A stretch of DNA of 5,902 nt, from positions 32,853 to 38,754 of the forward strand of contig DXXM01000032.1 of assembly GCA_019416285.1 (NCBI GenBank), read 5' to 3'. Within the stretch, counting starts at the first letter, position 1, and every line of letters starts with the position of its first letter. A model generated the notes under the pieces. It saw nothing but the letters and a program-made list of their open reading frames with translations. It searched no databases and was not told the origin of the DNA. Positions 1 to 5,763 of this stretch are shown here, in pieces. A program made the translations under genes and the position numbers. This DNA is from Bacteroidales bacterium (lineage in GTDB: Bacteria; Bacteroidota; Bacteroidia; Bacteroidales; Muribaculaceae).

Positions 1-2490
1 TTCGGTATGAATGAAATGGGCAACACATCTGACCGCCCTCACAAGAAATCAGCAAACTGCGTCGGTGAGGTTATGGGTAAGTATCACCCCCACGGCGACT
101 CGTCAATCTACGGTACCGTTGTCCGCCTCGCCCAGCCCTGGGCCATGCGCTATACGCTTGTGGACGGTCACGGTAACTTCGGTTCGGTCGACGGCGACGG
201 TGCAGCGGCCATGCGTTATACCGAGGTGCGCCTCGACAAGCTCGGCGAGGAGATGCTTGCCGATATTGACAGTGATACAGTAGACTTCCAGCCCAACTAC
301 GACAACTCCCGCAAGGAGCCCGTAGTGCTTCCGACACGTTTCCCGAACCTGCTCGTCAACGGAGCTTCGGGTATCGCCGTCGGCATGGCTACCAACATGC
401 CCACCCACAACCTCACTGAGTCAATCAATGCCTGCGTCGCCTATATCGACGACCCCGAGATTGACATCGAGGGACTTATGAAATATATCCCCGCTCCCGA
501 TTTCCCCACCGGCGGTACAATCTACGGCTACAGCGGTGTCAAGGAAGCCTACGAGACAGGCCGTGGCCGCGTGGTCATCCGCTCGAAGGCTGAAATCGAG
601 GTCGAGGACAATCACGAGAATATCATCGTCCATGAGATTCCCTATGGCGTCAACAAGGCTGAACTCATCTCTTATATAGCTCAGCTTGTCAACGACAAGA
701 AGCTCGACGGCATCGCCGACATCAACGACGAGAGCAACTACAAGGGTATGCGTATCGTCATCAAGCTCAAGAGCGACGCAAACGCGAGCGTGGTTCTCAA
801 CAAGCTCTATAAGATGACTCAGATGCAGGCGTCGTTCAGCGTCAACAACGTGGCGCTTGTCAACGGCCGTCCCAAGACCCTCAATCTCAAGGAGCTTATC
901 AGCGAATTTGTGGCTCACCGCCACGAGGTCGTAATCCGCCGCACCAAGTTTGAGCTCAACAAGGCTCAGGAGCGCGCTCACATCCTCGAAGGTCTCATCA
1001 TAGCCTCGCAGAATATCGACGAGGTAATCAAGATTATCCGTGCCGCAGCCGACACTCAGAGCGCCCGCGAAGCACTCAAGGAGCGTTTCGGTCTCACGGA
1101 TCCGCAGACAGCCGCCATCGTCGAGATGCGTCTCCGCCAGCTCACCGGACTGGAGCAGGACAAGCTCCGCAGCGAGTATGAGGCTCTCGAGCAGGAAATC
1201 GCCCGCCTCGAGCTCATCCTCTCCGATGACCACACCTGCCGTGAGCTCATCAAGAAGGAGCTTATCGAGGTGCGCGATAAGTATGGCGACGCCCGCCGCA
1301 CTGACATCGACTACACCGCAGGCGATTTCAATGCCGAGGATTTCTATGCCGATGACGACATGATTATCACCATCTCGCATCTCGGCTACATCAAGCGCAC
1401 TCAACTCAGCGAGTTCCGCGCCCAGAACCGCGGCGGAGTCGGCGCCAAGGGTTCCGACACCCGCAACGAGGATTTCATCGAGCACATCTATCCCGCCTCG
1501 ATGCACAACTACATGCTCTTCTTCACTCAGAAGGGACGTTGCTACTGGCTCAAGGTCTACGAGATACCCGAGGGTGCCAAGAACTCCAAGGGCCGTGCCA
1601 TTCAGAACATGCTCAACATCGAGCCTGACGATTCAGTCAAGGCTTTCATCTGCACCAAGTCGCTCGGCGATGCGGAATTTGTCAAGACCCACAATCTTGT
1701 GTTCGCCACCAAGAAGGGCGTCATCAAGAAAACACGTCTCGTCGCCTACTCGCGTCCCCGTGCCAAGGGTGTCAACGCCATCATCATCCGCGAGGGCGAC
1801 GAGCTTCTCGCCGTGGAGATGACCGACGGCAACAGCGAGATTCTCCTCGCCAACCGCAACGGCCGCGCCATCCGCTTCCCCGAGAATAAAGTCCGTGAAA
1901 TGGGCCGCATGTCGGCCGGCGTGCGCGGCATGACTCTCGACGGCGACGACGATGAGGTGGTAGGCATGATCTGCATGCCCGAGAGCACCGTCAACGACGT
2001 CATGGTGCTCAGCGAGCGCGGCTACGGCAAGCGCACACCTCTCGACACCGAGATTACAAATGAGGAAGGAGTGACTGAGAAGGTTCCCGTCTACCGAGTG
2101 ACCAACCGCGGCGGAAAGGGAGTCCGTACCATGAACATCACTGAAAAGACAGGCCGTCTGGTCGCGATCGAAAGCGTGAACGACGAGAACGACCTTGTGA
2201 TTATCAACAAGAGCGGTATCACCCTCCGCATCCATGTGGCCGACATACGTGTCCAGGGCCGCGCCACCCAGGGTGTCCGCATCATCAATCTTGAGAAACG
2301 TAACGACACAATCGCTTCTGTATGCTGCGTGGATTCTGACCCGGAGGAAGAGGTCGAGCAGGTAGAGGCACAGGAACTCATGCCCGAAATGCCTGAGGAA
2401 GAGATTGTCGACATCGAGGAACCCGAGGAGGATGAGGCTGTCGACGACGACGAAATCACCGACGAGCTCTCCGAGGAAGATGAAGAATAA
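1..2490 (+). CDS. gyrA: DNA gyrase subunit A, 5'-truncated by the window edge
   Basis: GyrA is the DNA-cleaving and DNA-wrapping subunit of the A2B2 gyrase, which introduces negative supercoils in the cytoplasm using ATP hydrolysed by GyrB. The frame is open from base 1 (Phe-Gly before the first Met), so the true start lies upstream; colinearity with E. coli GyrA implies about 49 missing residues. Counting TTC as residue 1, the quinolone-resistance region is at about 18-57 (KYHPHGDS), the catalytic tyrosine is Tyr73 in AAMRYTE (E. coli Tyr122), and the breakage-reunion and coiled-coil regions run to about 450. The beta-pinwheel C-terminal domain begins near 454 and carries a GyrA-box-like QNRGGVG at 475-481. 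The last 52 residues are a strongly acidic tail. The E. coli-specific insertion in the core is absent. ParC is less likely because the pinwheel is full length with a GyrA-box and acidic tail. The E. coli Asp87 position is Gly. The stop lies 31 bp before the TPR gene, suggesting co-transcription. Confidence 0.97.
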   Translation, partial: FGMNEMGNTSDRPHKKSANCVGEVMGKYHPHGDSSIYGTVVRLAQPWAMRYTLVDGHGNFGSVDGDGAAAMRYTEVRLDKLGEEMLADIDSDTVDFQPNYDNSRKEPVVLPTRFPNLLVNGASGIAVGMATNMPTHNLTESINACVAYIDDPEIDIEGLMKYIPAPDFPTGGTIYGYSGVKEAYETGRGRVVIRSKAEIEVEDNHENIIVHEIPYGVNKAELISYIAQLVNDKKLDGIADINDESNYKGMRIVIKLKSDANASVVLNKLYKMTQMQASFSVNNVALVNGRPKTLNLKELISEFVAHRHEVVIRRTKFELNKAQERAHILEGLIIASQNIDEVIKIIRAAADTQSAREALKERFGLTDPQTAAIVEMRLRQLTGLEQDKLRSEYEALEQEIARLELILSDDHTCRELIKKELIEVRDKYGDARRTDIDYTAGDFNAEDFYADDDMIITISHLGYIKRTQLSEFRAQNRGGVGAKGSDTRNEDFIEHIYPASMHNYMLFFTQKGRCYWLKVYEIPEGAKNSKGRAIQNMLNIEPDDSVKAFICTKSLGDAEFVKTHNLVFATKKGVIKKTRLVAYSRPRAKGVNAIIIREGDELLAVEMTDGNSEILLANRNGRAIRFPENKVREMGRMSAGVRGMTLDGDDDEVVGMICMPESTVNDVMVLSERGYGKRTPLDTEITNEEGVTEKVPVYRVTNRGGKGVRTMNITEKTGRLVAIESVNDENDLVIINKSGITLRIHVADIRVQGRATQGVRIINLEKRNDTIASVCCVDSDPEEEVEQVEAQELMPEMPEEEIVDIEEPEEDEAVDDDEITDELSEEDEE

Positions 2491-2521
2491 TCATTAATCC
2501 CCCTAATACTAATAATCTATT

Positions 2522-2581
2522 ATGAAAAAAATCTGCGTCTTAACCGTTGGACTTCTCGCAGCAGCTTCCATGACCGCACAG
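2522..2581 (+). other. Sec signal peptide of the TPR protein
   Basis: Residues 1-20 show a basic n-region (MKK), a hydrophobic core of Val, Leu, Ala and Gly, and a short polar end SMTAQ, after which the charged, helical mature sequence begins. Cleavage after Ala19 or Gln20 fits signal peptidase I in Bacteroidetes, where signal peptides often end in AQ. No Cys follows, which argues against lipid attachment. Confidence 0.8.
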
Positions 2582-3748
2582 GTGGCCGTGGTGAAAGAAG
2601 CCGAGAAGGAGTTCAAGAGCGCTGACAGCTATGCTGCCTATCAAAAAGCACTCCAGGCCATTACTCCCGCTTTTTCTAATCCCGAAACCGACAAGGAAGC
2701 CCAGACATACTGGATTCCCGGTAAGGCCGGTTTCAAACTCTACGACGACCTTTTTGCTAAAAAGACCTTCGGCCAGGATGTGAACCTCGTAGACATGAGC
2801 AGCGCCCTCCTCGACGGTTATACTTACGGCATGAAAGCTCTCGCTCTCGACACTGTGGTTGATGCAAAGGGCAAGGTTAAAACTAAACTTTCCAAGGATA
2901 TCGTAAGCCAGATTGCCGGTCACGCCAACGACTACCTTAACGCCGGCGCCGCTTTCTGGGAAGCACGCGAATTCAAGAAAGCATACGAGGCTTTCAATGA
3001 CTATCTTGAAATTCCCGGCAATCCCCGTTTCGGCAAGAACGCTCCTGCAGCTCTTCCCGACTCTACCGCCACTCAGATTCTCTACAACTGCGCTCTTGCA
3101 GCATGGCAGGCCGAGATGCTTCAGGAATCAGCTCAGACTTTCGACGCTCTTCTCGCCAAGGGCTATGAGGACCCCAATGCCTATGATTATGCCTACAGCG
3201 TGGCTTACAACCTTCAGGACGAGCCCCGCAAACTCGCTTACTCGCAGGCTGCCCTCGACAAGTTCGGCACATCGGATCCCAAGTTCCTCCAGCGTGTGGT
3301 CAACAGCTACATCGAGGCAAAGGAATTTGACAAGGCAAAGGATATGCTCAACAAGGCCATCGCCACTGACCCCAACAATTCCGCTTACTACCTCTCGCTC
3401 GGCGTGCTCCTTGAGCAGCAGAACGATTTCGCAGGTGCCAAGGATGCCTATAAGAAAGCTGTAGAGCTCGACCCCAAGGGCGCTCTCAACAATCTCTACT
3501 ACGGCCGTATGCTCGTGCAGCAGTACAACGATCTTGACCAGGGCGCAGCCAATATGTCGCAGCAGGAATACAACAAGTACAACTTCGAGACTATGCGTCC
3601 CATCATCCTTGAGGCTGTCAAGTATCTGGAGAAGGCTTATGAGCTTGACAACGAGCAGCTCGACGCCCTCCGCTATCTCAAGAATATTTACTATGTACTC
3701 AACGACGGTGAGAACCTTACCCGCGTTGAAAAACTTCTCGGCCAGTAA
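2522..3748 (+). CDS. Exported tetratricopeptide-repeat protein downstream of gyrA
   Basis: This 408-residue protein begins with a Sec-type signal peptide: basic MKK, a hydrophobic stretch to about residue 17, and a likely cleavage near residues 19-20 (TAQ). It has no lipobox cysteine, so a periplasmic location is more likely than a lipoprotein. The mature part is almost all helical. TPR-like helix pairs appear at about 133-166, 183-215, 254-286 and 287-320; the third and fourth are the clearest, each closing with a DPN or DPK turn. A further repeat at about 323-376 is interrupted by a polar insertion (337-357), and a last helical pair runs to the C-terminus. TPRs scaffold protein-protein contacts; no catalytic motif is visible and the partner is unknown. 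The ATG follows an AT-rich leader without a Shine-Dalgarno sequence, normal for Bacteroidetes. It starts 31 bp after gyrA and probably shares its transcript. From memory, Porphyromonas gingivalis also has a TPR gene (TprA, virulence-associated) beside gyrA; orthology is untested. Confidence 0.9.
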   Translation: MKKICVLTVGLLAAASMTAQVAVVKEAEKEFKSADSYAAYQKALQAITPAFSNPETDKEAQTYWIPGKAGFKLYDDLFAKKTFGQDVNLVDMSSALLDGYTYGMKALALDTVVDAKGKVKTKLSKDIVSQIAGHANDYLNAGAAFWEAREFKKAYEAFNDYLEIPGNPRFGKNAPAALPDSTATQILYNCALAAWQAEMLQESAQTFDALLAKGYEDPNAYDYAYSVAYNLQDEPRKLAYSQAALDKFGTSDPKFLQRVVNSYIEAKEFDKAKDMLNKAIATDPNNSAYYLSLGVLLEQQNDFAGAKDAYKKAVELDPKGALNNLYYGRMLVQQYNDLDQGAANMSQQEYNKYNFETMRPIILEAVKYLEKAYELDNEQLDALRYLKNIYYVLNDGENLTRVEKLLGQ

Positions 3749-3788
3749 TATCATCCCTTTCTGACCGATTCCTGACAGGATATCAATC

Positions 3789-3842
3789 AGAGCTGTGGCG
3801 TGAATCCGGCGTTTCCCGGATACTGAGCGTCACAGCTCTTTT
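3789..3842 (+). terminator. Probable intrinsic terminator after the TPR gene
   Basis: The arms 3789-3800 (AGAGCTGTGGCG) and 3828-3839 (CGTCACAGCTCT) pair over 12 bp with one G-U wobble. Inside them a second perfect 6-bp stem, ATCCGG (3804-3809) with CCGGAT (3816-3821), closes a 6-nt loop, so the structure is a long hairpin with an asymmetric internal loop. A run of four T (3839-3842) follows directly. It starts 41 bp after the TPR stop and lies upstream of the next gene, so it plausibly ends the gyrA-TPR transcript. The T run is short, so efficiency is uncertain. The opposite orientation lacks a T tract, so it does not look bidirectional. Confidence 0.7.
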
Positions 3843-3884
3843 CTATAATCTGAAAAATCCTCCATACCATTACATATCTCTATC

Positions 3885-4445
3885 ATGATACCTGCAATCT
3901 CCAATGATTCGACCGTCCGGCAGTTTGATGAGGCGCTCTCAATGTGTCGGGAGATTTTTGTCAATAAACTCAAGGACTATGGCGCCTCGTGGCGCATAAT
4001 GCGCCCGCGCTCGATTACCGATCAGCTCTACATCAAGGCAAAGCGCATCCGCACGCTTGAAGAGGGTGTGGCGATGGTCGACGAGGGGATACTCGGCGAG
4101 TTCATGGCCATTGTCAATTACGGCATAATAGGTCTGATACAGCTTGAACTCGGCTATGCTGACGAGGCCGACATCACTCCGGAGAATGCCACTGAACTCT
4201 ATGACTCGCATGCGGCCGCAGCCCGCTCGCTGATGGCGGCCAAGACCCACGACTATGGCGATGCCTGGCGCGGCATGCGTGTCAATTCCTACACTGATTT
4301 CATCCTTACGAAGCTCCAGCGCGTGAAGGAAATCGAGGGAAACGGCGGTGCGACACGCGTTTCCGAGGGTATCGACTCTAACTATATGGATATTATCAAC
4401 TATGCCGTATTCGGAATCATCAAACTCACCGAAAAACTGGACTGA
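3885..4445 (+). CDS. Two-domain DUF1599 (Nmad1-type) protein
   Basis: This 186-residue soluble protein consists of two tandem copies of one domain, at about 13-88 and 104-183. Both copies share DYG-x-[SA]-WR (31-37 and 123-129), then MR (39-40, 131-132), S-x-TD (43-46, 135-138), a K-x-x-R pair (51/54, 143/146), EGI (67-69, 161-163) and an NY-centred hydrophobic helix (78-79, 172-173). I recognise this as the DUF1599 family, which I recall being renamed nucleotide modification associated domain 1 because phage members sit near nucleotide-modifying genes. No reaction is established to my knowledge. The helical pattern and an acidic residue in the last helix (Asp169) loosely recall all-alpha NTP pyrophosphatases of the MazG type, which is inference. 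There is no signal peptide or membrane segment, so it should be cytosolic. The ATG has an AT-rich leader and no Shine-Dalgarno sequence. It begins 136 bp after the TPR gene, beyond a terminator, and its end overlaps the membrane-protein gene, implying one operon. Confidence 0.9.
   Translation: MIPAISNDSTVRQFDEALSMCREIFVNKLKDYGASWRIMRPRSITDQLYIKAKRIRTLEEGVAMVDEGILGEFMAIVNYGIIGLIQLELGYADEADITPENATELYDSHAAAARSLMAAKTHDYGDAWRGMRVNSYTDFILTKLQRVKEIEGNGGATRVSEGIDSNYMDIINYAVFGIIKLTEKLD
3921..4433 (+). repeat. Internal tandem domain duplication in the DUF1599 protein
   Basis: Protein-level repeat: residues 13-88 (3921-4148) and 104-183 (4194-4433) align along their whole length. The offset is 92 residues at the DYG motif and becomes 94 after a two-residue insertion near the EGI motif. 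The copies are clearly related in protein but diverged in DNA, so the duplication is old and likely typical of the Bacteroidetes form of the family rather than recent. Confidence 0.85.
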
Positions 4446-5763
4446 GCGCCTGTATCATCCGGCGGTGGTGTGGCTCTTCCGCCTCCTGGTGGGCGCCACG
4501 TTTGTGCTGTCGGGTTTTGTCAAGAGCATCGATCCCTGGGGGAGTTTCTACAAGATAAGCGAGTATTTTGAAGTCTGGAATATGGATATTCCGGCCTCGC
4601 TCGAGGTGCTCGCCGCATTTCTGCTCGGGGGCGCTGAATTTGTGCTCGGCTGTCTGCTCCTCTTCGGATGCTACAGGCGTGTGGCCGTGTGGCTCCTGCT
4701 GGCTATGATGGCCTTCATGCTTCCGCTCACGCTCTACATCGCCGTGGCCGATCCTGTGGCCGACTGCGGATGTTTCGGCGACTTCCTCGTGCTCTCCAAC
4801 ACGGTTACATTCGCCAAGAATATCTTCCTGACCCTCATGCTCGCTTATCTTGCCGCTTTCAACAGCAGGGTGGAGGGCCTCTTCATTGCATATATCCAGT
4901 GGGTGATTGGCGGATTGCTGTCGCTCTACATACTTATAATCGCTCTTTACGGCTACAACATTCAGCCTCTGCTCGATTTCCGGCGTTTTTCTCCGGGCAC
5001 CGATTTGCTTGCGGGCGTCACCTCCGGAGATGAGGCCGACGGGGAGGATGAAGAACCCGTTTATGAGTTCATATATGAGAAGGATGGCCGGGAGGAAACA
5101 TTCACTATTGACAATCTGCCCGATTCGACATGGACCTTTGTCGACAGAAAGGTCATTGGCGGGGTAGAGCATGCGTCCGACGGTTTCTCGGTCATCGAGG
5201 ACGGTGAGGAGATTGCTCAGGATATAATCGACTCCGAAGGCGAGCAGTTTCTTGTGACCATACCCGACATGCGCTCTGTCGACCTCTCCTATACCTATCT
5301 TCTCAACGAGCTCAACGACTACATCAAGGCGCGCGGGGGCACTCTTGTGGCGCTTGTCAATGGCGATAAGAGTTCCATTGACTGGTGGCACGACATCTCT
5401 ATGGCGTCCTATCCCATCTATAGCGCCGAGGCGACTATGATTAAGGAGCTTGCCCGCGGACGGGCAGCTATCGTGTATCTCCGCGACGGCGTCGTGGAAT
5501 GGAAACGCTCGCTATCGTCCATCAACTATTCATTTGTCACCGAGACACAGGTTGAGAATATCATTCAGGAACTGAATCCTGAGACAAGCTATGTGCTTAA
5601 CACACTCACAGCTATTTTTGCGTCGGTCATATTCATCATCATGATTCTCGACCGCAGCGGCCGCCTTCTCTCATGGCACATCAAGCGTCGGCGTCGCAAA
5701 CAGAAGACTGTGGGGGGCCACGCCGATACGGATGACACCGCTCCTGCTTCCGAGGAGAAATAA
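4402..5763 (+). CDS. DoxX/MauE-like membrane protein with periplasmic thioredoxin-like domain
   Basis: From the ATG at 4402 the product is 453 residues. A longer reading from GTG at 4348 is possible but would overlap the previous gene by 98 bp and add a poorly plausible N-terminus. Predicted helices: TM1 21-40, TM2 65-90, TM3 94-116, TM4 136-153, TM5 164-185, then a periplasmic region 186-396, TM6 397-416, and a cytoplasmic tail with KRRRRK at 428-433. Basic residues fall on the inside of this model. The first four helices with SGFVKSIDPWG (37-47) resemble the DoxX/MauE family. DCGCFGD (121-127) lies in a periplasmic loop, as in MauE-like proteins. Residues 281-382 look like an AhpC/thioredoxin fold (strand, helix, GGTLVALV strand, YPIYSAEAT, then AIVYLRDGVVEW) but contain no cysteine. 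A quinone- or thiol-linked redox role is inference; function is unknown. I recall this protein type as an NCBI BT_3928-like family, often upstream of tpiA in Bacteroidetes. It overlaps the DUF1599 gene by 44 bp, suggesting translational coupling. Confidence 0.88.
   Translation: MPYSESSNSPKNWTERLYHPAVVWLFRLLVGATFVLSGFVKSIDPWGSFYKISEYFEVWNMDIPASLEVLAAFLLGGAEFVLGCLLLFGCYRRVAVWLLLAMMAFMLPLTLYIAVADPVADCGCFGDFLVLSNTVTFAKNIFLTLMLAYLAAFNSRVEGLFIAYIQWVIGGLLSLYILIIALYGYNIQPLLDFRRFSPGTDLLAGVTSGDEADGEDEEPVYEFIYEKDGREETFTIDNLPDSTWTFVDRKVIGGVEHASDGFSVIEDGEEIAQDIIDSEGEQFLVTIPDMRSVDLSYTYLLNELNDYIKARGGTLVALVNGDKSSIDWWHDISMASYPIYSAEATMIKELARGRAAIVYLRDGVVEWKRSLSSINYSFVTETQVENIIQELNPETSYVLNTLTAIFASVIFIIMILDRSGRLLSWHIKRRRRKQKTVGGHADTDDTAPASEEK

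Noticed and set aside
421..1506. 361-codon open frame on the reverse strand inside gyrA
   Set aside because: It is fully antisense to a well-conserved gyrA region. C-rich wobble positions on the + strand remove stop codons from this reverse frame, and the translation is low-complexity (Val, Leu, Asp, Glu) with no recognisable motif.
2913..3464. 183-codon open frame in another + frame inside the TPR gene
   Set aside because: The translation is rich in Ser, Thr, Arg and Pro, typical of a frame-shifted shadow, while the overlapping frame shows clear TPR repeats.
3770..3780. Small palindrome TCCTGACAGGA after the TPR gene
   Set aside because: The arms are only 5 bp around a single base and lack a T tract. 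The stronger hairpin just downstream explains termination better.
3844..3849. TATAAT hexamer upstream of the DUF1599 gene
   Set aside because: It matches the E. coli sigma-70 -10 box, but Bacteroidetes promoters use TAnnTTTG with a TTG-type -33 element. No good match to that pair is present, so I do not call a promoter.
4348..4401. Extended GTG start for the membrane-protein gene
   Set aside because: It adds 18 residues by overlapping the DUF1599 gene by 98 bp, and the added residues fit no signal or helix of the family. The ATG at 4402 leaves a short N-terminal segment before TM1.
4426..5391. 321-codon open frame on the reverse strand inside the membrane-protein gene
   Set aside because: It is antisense to a gene with clear membrane helices and motifs. 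Its own translation lacks a recognisable domain, and the length is explained by codon bias.
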